NCBI RefSeq assembly: GCF_000155735.2
Contig: NC_020908.1
Span: 2,857,001-2,921,000 of the forward strand
Length of the DNA stretch: 64,000 nucleotides
Reading direction: 5' to 3'
Source: Octadecabacter arcticus 238
GTDB lineage: Bacteria > Pseudomonadota > Alphaproteobacteria > Rhodobacterales > Rhodobacteraceae
Under the pieces are notes generated by a model. That model was not told the origin of the DNA and ran no database searches. It worked only from the letters and a program-made list of their open reading frames with translations. Made by a program: the position numbers and the translations under genes. Shown one piece after another: positions 37,668 to 45,849 of this stretch. Position 1 is the first letter of the stretch. The number at the start of each line of letters is the position of its first letter.

Positions 37668-38066
37668 TAACGGCTGACGCCGGTAGGTTCCCTTTTTGAA
37701 GGTAATTCAAGATACTGAAGTATGACAGCGTCAGTGACATTGCCGCTGGTTGTTGAGAAAAATCCGCGAGCCCAAAACCGCTGGCCCCAGTACCGTTTGC
37801 GCAGTTCGGGAAACTCGCGCTGTATCTTATAAGACGAGCGTCCCTTGATCCGCATCATCACCTTTGACAAAGCTATTTGAGGCGGGACCGATATGAACAT
37901 GTGGACGTGATCGGTCGACAATACGCCCTTCTCAATATGCACGCCAAGTTCTTGGCATGTTTGGATAATGATTTCACGGATACGCTCACGCATCTCACCG
38001 CGCATAACTTTGTATCGGTATTTTGTTGTCCAGACGACGTGAAATCGGTGATAAAATTTGGTATGG
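37667..38066 (-). pseudogene. IS200/IS605-family transposase TnpA, N-terminally truncated
   Basis: Y1-type single-strand transposase with FHVVWTTKYRYKVMRGEM, STDHVHMFISVPPQIA (HxH motif) and RYWGQRFWARGFFSTTSGNV, ending KREPTGVSR. The C-terminal helix that normally carries the catalytic tyrosine is present (ILQYLEL). The first residues of the open frame come from antisense IS1595 sequence, so the native N-terminus has been lost at the IS1595 junction (38066/38067). Confidence 0.8.
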
Positions 38067-38069
38067 ATT

Positions 38070-38805
38070 TGCCGTTGCGAATTTGGTTTCTTGCCGCGCA
38101 CATCATCACCAGCCATTCCAACGGCATGTCAGCGCTGCAACTTCAGGCGCAACTTGGCCTTGGCAGCTACAAGACGGGTCGCCATCGTCGCTCGGACCGA
38201 TGGCGCTTCTCGGCGACCTCCTCTTGCAAAAGCTGCGGCGGTCGATGGTCAACCCTGACCGCAACCCCCTGAAAGACCTTGTCGAAATCGATGAAACAGA
38301 GATGCCGTTCCGGTCCCGGCATGATCCCGAGGACCGGCCAAAGGGTGGGCGGAGCCCGGTTGGAAAGATGTTTGTCGTCTGTGCCGTCGAGTTATCAAGT
38401 GACGGACATCCGCGCCGTATCAGGATGAAACACATTCCCGACGGCGCGTCAAAGACGCTGCACGGGTTCATTGGTCAGGCTGTAGAGCCTGGCGCTCACA
38501 TCATCACGGATGGCTGGCTCGGTTACGAAAATCCTCCTGCAAACACGCATGAGGCAAAGGTCGTCAGCGGCAAGAAGGCACACGACATACTCCACTGGGT
38601 CCACCGCGTGTTCTCCAACCTAAAAACGTGGGCAAAAGGCGTCTTCCACGGCCTCAGAAAGTGCCATCTACAACGCTATCTCGACGAATTCGTGTTCCGC
38701 TGGAACCGACGGCGACACATGCGAAGCGCCTTCGACACGCTGCTGGGGATCGGTGTTGGTCTCGGGCCAGCGACATATCGTGATTTTGTTGAACAGCGCG
38801 CCTGA
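38070..38805 (+). pseudogene. IS1595-family transposase, C-terminal part
   Basis: Encodes the ISXO2-like DDE core (EIDETEMPFRSRHDPEDRPK, then GWLGYENPPANTH and LDEFVFRWNRR). The N-terminal zinc-binding part is missing and the frame changes at the internal inverted repeat 38177-38218, exactly as in the complete copy. Confidence 0.82.
38177..38218. repeat. Inverted repeat in the truncated IS1595 copy
   Basis: Identical in sequence and position to the repeat at 61348-61389, showing that it was present before the two IS1595 copies separated. Confidence 0.55.
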
Positions 38806-38945
38806 AGGGCCTCGTTCACGGCAAAAGCCACGCCCTATAAACCCACCAGACGTTACAAACTGATCCGATCCGCCTCTAAAGCCACAAGGGCAAGATTCTG
38901 CGCCGCGTCAACATGTGGGGCAACCGGACTAAAAGGGATAAGCCT

Positions 38946-39128
38946 CGTGTGGGCATATGCAACTACGCGAAACACAAGCTGACAAGCGCCAGGATAGAGG
39001 CTGGTAATGTCAGTATAGGTATGATCCGCAAACGAGCCAGGGGCATCAGGGATACCGAATACTTCAAACTCAAAATTAGACAATCATCCATCCCAGATAA
39101 TCAATCTATGTTCTATTTGAAATCCTAG
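38946..39128 (+). pseudogene. ISL3-family transposase, C-terminal fragment
   Basis: Encodes RVGICNYAKHKLTSARIEAG and RKRARGIRDTEYFKLKIRQS to a TAG stop, the conserved C-terminus of ISL3 transposases. It belongs to the same element as the N-terminal fragment at 37481. Confidence 0.85.
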
Positions 39129-39467
39129 AATAACTCAACAAAGCGGAGAAGAGCCAGCGCGGCGATATGCAACGAACTATCCGATCGCCATTCGCCATGG
39201 CGCCACAGAACATAAATGTGTCGTGTCCAATATCAGTGAAACCGGGGCCTGTGTTGTCGGCATGAATGACATCGCGATCAACGAACAGGTTGAATTATTG
39301 CACAATAACGACCGCACATCCGCCAAGGTTTGCTGGGTCAGAGTTGGCAAAATTGGTTTGATTTTTGATCAAAATCTGTCGGCCGGCGCATTGGACCGCA
39401 TCCGGTATTCGTTGCGTAAATCAACCCGCCCGCGCCCGCCACAACGCGCAACTTTCACCGAATTGCG

Positions 39468-40076
39468 CTAGGATTTCGGGTCATCCGGTTCGATTACGTA
39501 TTTTTGCAACATCACGATCTGTGCCCAGAGGAACAAGAACAACGCGGCTGGAAATGCGAATGTTTCAATCTTGACCCAAGCATCCGTCGACATGGTGCGC
39601 CAGACAATTTCGTTTGCCACAGCCAAGACAGCAAACCCGAAGGCCAGTCGCTTGGTCAGGATCATCCAACCTTCTTGTTCCATGGGAATCATATCACCCA
39701 TGACATATTGCAAAAGGCTTTTTCCGCGCAAAAGTCCGATACCAAGAATGACGGCGAACAGCCCGTTGACGATTGATGTTTTCATTTTAAAGAACCGCTC
39801 GTCATTGAACCACGCGGTCAATGCGCCGAAGAAGATCACCATAAACGCCGTGAACACCTGAATCCGGCTAAGTTTTCCAGTCAAAATCCACAAAATCCCC
39901 ATCGCGACCAATAGAATTGGCACAAAGACAATCGTTGCGACGATAAATCCTGAATAATCTGTGCCGCCAAAGGTGTAGACCTCGTCCTTGATGCGCAGAT
40001 AAATCAGGAAGAATATGACGGTCGGCCCCAGTTCAAGGACCTGTTTCAGCACGGGATTTACGGTTTTTTCATTCAT
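39468..40076 (-). CDS. yciB: Inner-membrane septation protein A homologue (YciB/IspZ)
   Basis: A 202-residue protein with five or six membrane segments and the family pattern LELGPTVIFFLIYLRIKDEV at the N-terminus, WILTGKLSRIQVFTAFMVIF in the middle and LANEIVWR-like NEIVWRTMSTDAWVKIETF near the end. YciB proteins help keep cell envelope and division functions; the biochemical role is not settled. It is convergent with the PilZ gene remnant and 9 bp downstream of an EamA permease gene. Confidence 0.92.
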   Translation of the reverse strand: MNEKTVNPVLKQVLELGPTVIFFLIYLRIKDEVYTFGGTDYSGFIVATIVFVPILLVAMGILWILTGKLSRIQVFTAFMVIFFGALTAWFNDERFFKMKTSIVNGLFAVILGIGLLRGKSLLQYVMGDMIPMEQEGWMILTKRLAFGFAVLAVANEIVWRTMSTDAWVKIETFAFPAALFLFLWAQIVMLQKYVIEPDDPKS

Positions 40077-40085
40077 ATGGTCCCC

Positions 40086-40988
40086 TTACCCGCCAATTTG
40101 GACCATTACAGCCCCCAAAGCGATCAGTCCCATCAAGATTAGGCGACGCGGACCAACGGTTTCACCCAAGATGAACCAACCGATGAGCGCGGCAAACACG
40201 GTTGATGTTTCGCGCAGCACCGCCGCCTCGCCGACACTGCCAAGCCGCGTGGCCAGCATCACACCGCCAAAACTGACCCAAGCGATCAGCGCGCCAACAA
40301 AGCCGCGCCGCAACAATGACCCCAGCCCACCCGGCGCCCCGGTTCGGCGATATCGAACCGCTGCCAAAATCGGGAAATCCAACGCTGTCAGAACAAAGAA
40401 CCAAGCCAAAAACGTAAACGGATCAGGACTTTGGCGGATGCCATAGGCGTCATAAACCGTATAAATCGCCACCATCAATCCGCCCGCTGCAGCCCAGATC
40501 AGCCCGATCTTTAGCCCACGTAAATCAACTTGTTCAGCGGCCATATTGCGCAGCGCCAGCAACAACATTGCGCCAGACAGACAGGCCACACCGACCCATT
40601 GCAGCGCGGTAAAATGTTCCTGAAATAACAGGCTCGCCGCGAGGACCGTCACGACAGGACCCGTGCCGCGAATGACCGGATAAACCACCGTATATGCGGC
40701 CCGTTCATAGGCCAGCGCGACGGTAGTTTTATAGGCAAAGTGCACGACAACCGCACCCAACAGGATCAAAAACGTGGTGGTTGTGGGCCATGGCACTAAA
40801 AACAACGCTACGGGCGCAGAAATCACGACCAGCGATGCGTCAATTGATCCACGCATCAGCCACGGATCATGGCGCCCCTTTTGCAGCGCCCCGAACGCGG
40901 CGTGCGCCACGGCTGACATCAATGCCAGCACCGTCGCCAACCGCGCGCCCTCGGCCGTGCCCGCTAGACCAATAAGCCAGTCATACAT
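40086..40988 (-). CDS. EamA/DMT-family permease
   Basis: A 300-residue protein with about ten membrane segments and an EamA arrangement, ending with RLILMGLIALGAVMVQIGG. It is co-directional with yciB, and the secreted-protein genes upstream are 21 bp away, so it may be in the same transcript as ftsY. The substrate is unknown. Confidence 0.83.
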   Translation of the reverse strand: MYDWLIGLAGTAEGARLATVLALMSAVAHAAFGALQKGRHDPWLMRGSIDASLVVISAPVALFLVPWPTTTTFLILLGAVVVHFAYKTTVALAYERAAYTVVYPVIRGTGPVVTVLAASLLFQEHFTALQWVGVACLSGAMLLLALRNMAAEQVDLRGLKIGLIWAAAGGLMVAIYTVYDAYGIRQSPDPFTFLAWFFVLTALDFPILAAVRYRRTGAPGGLGSLLRRGFVGALIAWVSFGGVMLATRLGSVGEAAVLRETSTVFAALIGWFILGETVGPRRLILMGLIALGAVMVQIGG

Positions 40989-41009
40989 CCTGTGTCAGTC
41001 CCCGCGACA

Positions 41010-41828
41010 TCACTCCGCAACCGGCCCAGCAGGGCTCCAGTCCGCGTTGATCAAAAGTCCGTCGAACAGGATATCCAATTCATTGCTCATCTCGTCGTCT
41101 TCGATGATCGTCCACGCGCTTGTCAAAAATGAACTACCGATCTGCATCAAACCAAGCCCACGTTCGTACACGACAGAAACCTCCAAGGCGCCGACTGAAT
41201 TGGGAAAATCGCCTGCGAATCCGGTAATTTCCGCGCAAAATGCATCACTGATCAGCCCGTCTGGCAACCTTGAGATCAGATCAAACGCCGCATCGCGCTG
41301 CGCCTGCGCCGCGCCGCGCATTTCGACGTCGATGTAAAACCCGAACGGGTTTTCATGGCTGCCCTCCAAGGTCATCAACATCAGCCCCGCCTTGAATGTG
41401 GCCGACATCGCCAAGCTATCACCCGCGTCGTTGCGCATCACGGCGCGCTCAACAATCGCTTGGCCCGCAGCGGGCTCTTGGCGCAACGTGACATCCACAC
41501 TGACCATCAGGTGATCAGTGTTCACCCTGCCTTGCATTTCATCTGGATCCAGCCCGCGCACGCGCACCTGCAACCCGAGCGGCGGGCTCGCGTCCTCTGT
41601 CCAAAGCTGTGTTGCATCCATGCGCCATTCGAGTTCCGTAAACGGCGCAGTTTCAAACCATGGATCAACGGCTGTGATCTGGCACCACCTGTCCGTCGTA
41701 ACGGATATGAACCGCAGCTCTAATGGACTGGCTGGATCGCGTAGTTCGGCCAATTCGGTCATCCCGTCAAACGCCCCCACAGGCGGCGCCGTGACAGCTA
41801 TGAACGCCGCTGGCACGAGGCATTTCAC
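41010..41828 (-). CDS. Secreted protein of unknown function (paralogue 2, downstream of ftsY)
   Basis: The preferred start is GTG at 41828, which forms a GTGA overlap with the upstream stop and places a signal peptide (CLVPAAFIAVTAPPVGA) at the N-terminus; the mature protein of about 250 residues is periplasmic. It shares with its upstream neighbour an early W-C pair, an L-E/R-W-R strand, a P-P-x-x-x-x-V-x-G segment and a W-S-P ending, so the two look like diverged duplicates. No known domain was recognised. Confidence 0.72.
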   Translation of the reverse strand: MKCLVPAAFIAVTAPPVGAFDGMTELAELRDPASPLELRFISVTTDRWCQITAVDPWFETAPFTELEWRMDATQLWTEDASPPLGLQVRVRGLDPDEMQGRVNTDHLMVSVDVTLRQEPAAGQAIVERAVMRNDAGDSLAMSATFKAGLMLMTLEGSHENPFGFYIDVEMRGAAQAQRDAAFDLISRLPDGLISDAFCAEITGFAGDFPNSVGALEVSVVYERGLGLMQIGSSFLTSAWTIIEDDEMSNELDILFDGLLINADWSPAGPVAE

Positions 41829-42760
41829 GGCTCTTCCACAGCCGGGGACCACGTGAACAGCACCGACACGCCATTCAGAGCCGGTTCGACAATCTGCTCC
41901 GTGCTTGACTGGTCTGGCAGCATCGCAAACTGCGCCAGACGTGCCGCGCCGAGACTTGGGTCGGCGCTAATTTGCAACTGCGCCTTGCCGCGTGGGTGCG
42001 GCAGCGACGTCACGAACGCTGACAACGCGTCGCGCCCAGTCTGCGGCATAATGGTATCAGGAATTTGCCCAACCGTTTCAATAGCCTGCGCCTTCAGCGC
42101 CTCAACCTGTGCGTCGGGCGCGGCAGCATCGCTGTCTAGCAACATCATGCCAATCGGCATCGCGATATAGGCTTCAAACCATCCAGCAAATTCCGAAGTG
42201 ATGCTCAGATCGCGCAGGCCCATGGCCCCGACACTCATCTGCATCGTTGTCTGGTCCGTCAGGTTCACGCCATCTATCCGCGCGGTGGCTTCGATCCGGT
42301 TTCCTGCAAATAAATCAACGTAGGCGGTATCTACCAGCACCGCATTCTGCACGCCGTCCCAACGCACCGTCAGCCCGAACCCCGCCCGCGGTTGTGCGTT
42401 TTGCAACCCGAATAGATAATCAAAAACCGGATCGCCGGATTGGGAGACGACGCCGATCCCCTTGCCAACGATTTCAATCGTGCGTGGTGGCAGACCGTAT
42501 TCGATAAATCGGTCAACATCAGACGCCCGCCAACGCAGTGACGCCAATCGAAAACTTGTGTCGTCATTAATGTCAAAAGTACCGTCCAAAATTAGGCACC
42601 AACCCTCATCGTCGGCCACGACACCTGCATCGCCCACAGGCGCCCCCATAAGGGTTTCAAGCGCCGCCCAACTTCCGGTGCACTGCGCGGGTGTCATACG
42701 TTCTTGCGCTGTGGCTGGCGATGACAGCAGTAAGACGGCAGCCAAAAATGCGTGTTTCAT
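41825..42760 (-). CDS. Secreted protein of unknown function (paralogue 1, downstream of ftsY)
   Basis: A 311-residue product with a signal peptide (MKHAFLAAVLLLSSPATA) and a mature domain of beta-rich appearance (LASLRWRASDVDRFIEYGLP; RTIEIVGKGIGVV; FTWSPAVEEP at the end). Its start overlaps the ftsY stop (ATGA), and its stop overlaps the next gene. Co-expression with ftsY is likely; any functional link to protein export is only inferred. Confidence 0.78.
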   Translation of the reverse strand: MKHAFLAAVLLLSSPATAQERMTPAQCTGSWAALETLMGAPVGDAGVVADDEGWCLILDGTFDINDDTSFRLASLRWRASDVDRFIEYGLPPRTIEIVGKGIGVVSQSGDPVFDYLFGLQNAQPRAGFGLTVRWDGVQNAVLVDTAYVDLFAGNRIEATARIDGVNLTDQTTMQMSVGAMGLRDLSITSEFAGWFEAYIAMPIGMMLLDSDAAAPDAQVEALKAQAIETVGQIPDTIMPQTGRDALSAFVTSLPHPRGKAQLQISADPSLGAARLAQFAMLPDQSSTEQIVEPALNGVSVLFTWSPAVEEP

Positions 42761-44160
42761 CGATCCAACCCTGTCAATGCTGCGGCAAAATCCTCTGGAT
42801 CAAATGGCGCGAGATCATCAATCTGCTCGCCCACCCCGATCGCGTGGATCGGCAGACCAAACTTATCTGCCAGCGCCACCAGAACGCCACCTTTGGCCGT
42901 GCCGTCCAGCTTGGTCATTATCAGCCCCGTCACATCGGCAAGCTCTTGGAACGTCTTCACCTGCGACAGCGCATTTTGTCCTGTTGTGGCGTCCAGAACC
43001 AGCAAGGTATTGTGCGGCGCGTCTGGGTCTTTTTTGCGGATGACGCGCACGATCTTTTGGAGCTCTTCCATCAAATCCGCGCGGTTTTGCAATCGACCTG
43101 CAGTGTCGATCATCAACAAATCGGCACCGTCGCACGCCGCCTGTTCCATCGCATCAAAGGCCAGCGATGCCGGATCGCTGCCCTCGGGTGCTGTCAGCAC
43201 AGGGACCCCTGCGCGATCGCCCCAGACCTGCAATTGTTCAACGGCAGCGGCGCGGAACGTGTCCCCTGCCGCGATCACAACCTTTTTGCCTGCCGCTTGG
43301 AATTGACTGGCGAGCTTGCCAATCGTCGTGGTCTTGCCCGACCCGTTTACCCCGACAACCAACACGACCTGCGGTTTGGTCGGATACAGCGGCATGGGCC
43401 GCGCAACCGGTTCCATAATACGGGTGATTTCGGCGGCCAATAACTCTTTGATTTCTTGCGTAGAAAGCCGCTTTCCAAAGCGCCCTTCAGCCATATTCGA
43501 CGTCACGCGCAGCGCGGTATCGACGCCCATGTCAGCACTAATCAACAATTCCTCAAGCCGTTCAAGCATATCGTCATCAAGTTCGCGGCGCACAACCGTC
43601 TTCGCATCACCGCGCCCCAACAAACGCCCGATCAAGCCCGGCTTGGCGGCCTTTTCGCGTTCCGCGCGCTCCGCCTCAAGCCGTGCATCCTCAGCGCTAC
43701 GTGCTGCCTTTGCTTGGCGCAATTCCTCGGCACGCTGTGCTTGCTCGGCGGCCGCAACACTCGCTTGGCGCGCCAGTTCCGCTTTGCGGGCTTCGCTTTC
43801 TTGTTGCGCATCCTCAGCGCGACGCGCGTCCGCGGCAAGACGGTCGCGTTCCTCGGCGCGGGCGACATCTTCGAGTTCTGCCGCGTGCTGGCGCTGGGCT
43901 TCGACACGTTCGGCGGCCTGTACCTCACGTTCGAATTCGGCGATTCGGGCTTCTTCTTGGGCGACCACAGCTGCCTGTTCGTCCAACGCGGCCCGCGCCT
44001 GCGCTTCAACCTCTGCCGCATCACTGGCCGCCGCTTCAATCACTTGCGCCGCTGCGACGTCTTCTTCAACGCCGCCATCTTCCACGATGGCATCCAATCC
44101 CGCCTCGATTTTCGACGAGGATTGAAACATTCGATCTTTGAGTTTTTTGAAAAACGCCAT
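42757..44160 (-). CDS. ftsY: Signal recognition particle receptor FtsY
   Basis: FtsY docks SRP-ribosome complexes at the membrane and is an SRP GTPase. The 467-residue product has an N-terminal A domain (residues 1-175) that is extremely rich in Ala and Glu and likely a long charged coiled coil, then the NG domain: GVNGSGKTTT (270-279), MIDTAGRLQNRADLMEEL, and TKLDGTAKGGVL. It leads a unit with the two secreted-protein genes. Confidence 0.97.
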   Translation of the reverse strand: MAFFKKLKDRMFQSSSKIEAGLDAIVEDGGVEEDVAAAQVIEAAASDAAEVEAQARAALDEQAAVVAQEEARIAEFEREVQAAERVEAQRQHAAELEDVARAEERDRLAADARRAEDAQQESEARKAELARQASVAAAEQAQRAEELRQAKAARSAEDARLEAERAEREKAAKPGLIGRLLGRGDAKTVVRRELDDDMLERLEELLISADMGVDTALRVTSNMAEGRFGKRLSTQEIKELLAAEITRIMEPVARPMPLYPTKPQVVLVVGVNGSGKTTTIGKLASQFQAAGKKVVIAAGDTFRAAAVEQLQVWGDRAGVPVLTAPEGSDPASLAFDAMEQAACDGADLLMIDTAGRLQNRADLMEELQKIVRVIRKKDPDAPHNTLLVLDATTGQNALSQVKTFQELADVTGLIMTKLDGTAKGGVLVALADKFGLPIHAIGVGEQIDDLAPFDPEDFAAALTGLDR

Positions 44161-44324
44161 TGTGGGCTCCGGATAAGGCTTTGTTAGTACCTAATGGCCC
44201 AAACGGGCAGACGAAACCAGCGACCACAAAAAATCCACGTCGAGGCCGCGATTGGGACCCAATGTCGCGTTCATTTTGATCGGCGCTGCTATATCTTAGG
44301 TATTTATCTGTATATCTTTAGGTT

Positions 44325-45365
44325 ATGTTTATGCGAAATTCGATGCCAATTTTCACAACCGTCACTTTGATGGCACCCGCGTTGATCGCAATGGGCGCTG
44401 TTTGGGGTGGTGTTTGGGCCATATCGGGGCTGATCTGGATGACCGCCCTGACCGCCAGCCTTGATCGATTGATCACCGCAACGCTGGCCACCGTTGAAGG
44501 CGACGAATTTCCAGCCGCAGATCGGCTCTCAACGACACTGGCATTGGTACATTTCGCACTTTGGCTGCTGGTCATCGCAGCCCTTAGCGGCGCAACCGGA
44601 CTTTTGCTTTGGGAAAAGCTGGCGGCGTTTGCAGGGGCTGGATTGTTCATGGGACAAGTGAGCAACTCCAACGCCCATGAACTTATCCACCGCCCCGGCC
44701 AATGGCTGCGCCGCGCAGGTCGGTGGGTCTATATTTCGGTGCTGTTCGGGCATCATCTGTCCGCACACACCTTGGTGCACCATGTCCATGTCGGCACGCG
44801 CAGCGATCCAAATACCGCGCGCCGAGGAGAGAGTTTTTATCGCTTTTTCGTCAGAGCTTGGAGCGGTGGCTTTCGCGATGGGCTGCGGGCAGAAAATAAG
44901 CGGTCCGCGCTGTCGGGTCGCCCGAAGTGGCGCCACCCTTATCTCGATTATATTATCGGCGCAGGATTAGTGTTGATCTTGGCGGCGTTGATTGGCGGGG
45001 GCACAGGCGTTCTGGCTGCAGTTTGCCTGTCCGGCTTTGCGCAAACACAATTGATGCTGTCCGATTACGTGCAGCATTACGGTTTGTCACGCCGGATCAT
45101 GGCCAATGGCAAACCCGAACCCGTCGGGTCGCGCCACTCGTGGAACGCGCCGCATCCGATGTCATCGGCGCTGATGCTGAACGCGCCGCGCCATTCAGAC
45201 CACCACGCTCACCCGTCCCGCCCGTTTCCGGCCCTGCGGCTGGACGATGACATGCCGATGTTGCCACGATCCTTGCCCGTTATGGCCTGCGTTGCACTAT
45301 ATCCACGCCTGTGGCGGCGCGTGATGGACCCCCGCGCGGCCCTGTGGCAAGAACCTGCTGAATAG
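44325..45365 (+). CDS. AlkB-type membrane hydroxylase (alkane 1-monooxygenase family)
   Basis: An integral membrane di-iron hydroxylase of 346 residues. The histidine boxes are visible: HELIHR (118-123), HTLVHHVHVGTRSDP (148-162) and, near residue 285, APRHSDHHAHPSRPF, with NAPHPMSSALMLN preceding it. These fit the AlkB family, which hydroxylates terminal carbons of alkanes or related hydrophobic substrates. No rubredoxin gene is nearby. ATGs at 44325 and 44331 are both possible. Confidence 0.87.
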   Translation: MFMRNSMPIFTTVTLMAPALIAMGAVWGGVWAISGLIWMTALTASLDRLITATLATVEGDEFPAADRLSTTLALVHFALWLLVIAALSGATGLLLWEKLAAFAGAGLFMGQVSNSNAHELIHRPGQWLRRAGRWVYISVLFGHHLSAHTLVHHVHVGTRSDPNTARRGESFYRFFVRAWSGGFRDGLRAENKRSALSGRPKWRHPYLDYIIGAGLVLILAALIGGGTGVLAAVCLSGFAQTQLMLSDYVQHYGLSRRIMANGKPEPVGSRHSWNAPHPMSSALMLNAPRHSDHHAHPSRPFPALRLDDDMPMLPRSLPVMACVALYPRLWRRVMDPRAALWQEPAE

Positions 45366-45411
45366 CGGTTTTAGCATTTTCGCAGGCGATAGTTTCTGTC
45401 AACGTTGGGAC

Positions 45412-45804
45412 ATGCGCGCCTTAATCCTCTCTCTATTGTTCGTCACGCCAGCTTGGAGCGAAACGCCCCTGTCAGGCGATGAATTTGAAGCGTTGGTGCA
45501 AGGTAAAACTCTGACATTTTAAGTTGGCGATGCGCCCTACGGCGTTGAATATTATGCGCCCAATCGCAACGTCATCTGGTCCTTTACGGACGGGGATTGC
45601 GTCAATGGCGAATGGTTTGAACAACAAACCCAGAGCGGCCCGAACATCTGTTTTGTCTATGAAAACAACCCTGAACAGCAATGCTGGCAAGTATTTGATA
45701 TCGAGGGAAAAATTCGCGCAGATTTTATGAACACGCCCGGAACGACCATCTTGTACGAAGCGGTTGAGGCGGAGCCTTTGGTTTGTGGTGGGCTCGGCGT
45801 TTAG
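45412..45804 (+). pseudogene. Small secreted protein gene with one in-frame stop
   Basis: A 131-codon frame beginning with a signal peptide (MRALILSLLFVTPAWS) and containing LSGDEFEALVQGKTLTF, then TAA at 45520-45522, then VGDAPYGVEYYAPNRNVIWS and FVYENNPEQQCWQVF through to the natural TAG. A single base change accounts for the break and the rest is undamaged, so the loss is recent or the stop is read through. The early part resembles the secreted protein at 1945-2316. Confidence 0.65.
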
Positions 45805-45849
45805 GTCTCTCCCGCGCATCCAAGCGAGACACTTAAAGACCCAAAGACA

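Larger units (their letters stand above)
38067..38945 (+). mobile_element. IS1595-family element, 5'-truncated, inside ISL3 copy 2
   Basis: Near-identical to the right-hand 880 bp of the complete IS1595 at 60915-62117, including its right end (GGACTAAAAGGGATAAGCC). It lacks the left 320 bp. The ISL3 3' sequence resumes directly after it. Confidence 0.88.
37386..39155 (+). mobile_element. ISL3-family element (copy 2) with nested IS200 and IS1595 pieces
   Basis: Both ends match: GGCTCTTCTCCGCTTTGTTG at the left and its reverse complement at 39136-39155. The element is flanked by an 8-bp direct repeat AGCGCGGC (37378-37385 and 39156-39163), the usual ISL3 duplication length. Only the first 280 bp and last 210 bp are ISL3 sequence; the middle has been replaced by an IS200/IS605 fragment and a 5'-truncated IS1595. 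Confidence 0.92.
37367..39471 (+). pseudogene. PilZ-domain protein gene split by an ISL3 element
   Basis: Joining 37367-37385 to 39164-39471 (removing the IS and one 8-bp target copy) gives a 108-residue reading frame. It begins MKFRARRYATNYPIAIRHG and carries NISETGACVV, the RxxxR and (D/N)xSxxG pattern of PilZ domains that bind cyclic-di-GMP. The C-terminal tail is basic (RKSTRPRPPQR). Small stand-alone PilZ proteins act as c-di-GMP receptors for motility, adhesion or polysaccharide control; the partner is unknown. As it stands only six codons precede the insertion, so the gene is inactive unless the element excises. Confidence 0.85.

Noticed and set aside
37667..38116. Taking the whole 149-codon frame as a complete IS200 TnpA
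   Set aside because: The first residues are antisense IS1595 sequence, so the true N-terminus is missing.
43316..44125. Long Ser/Ala-rich open frame antisense to ftsY
   Set aside because: It is the complement of the repetitive Ala/Glu-rich A domain of FtsY and reflects base composition only.
45472..45819. Antisense open frame across the broken secreted-protein gene
   Set aside because: The sense strand has a signal peptide and family-like cysteines with a single stop; the antisense frame has neither.
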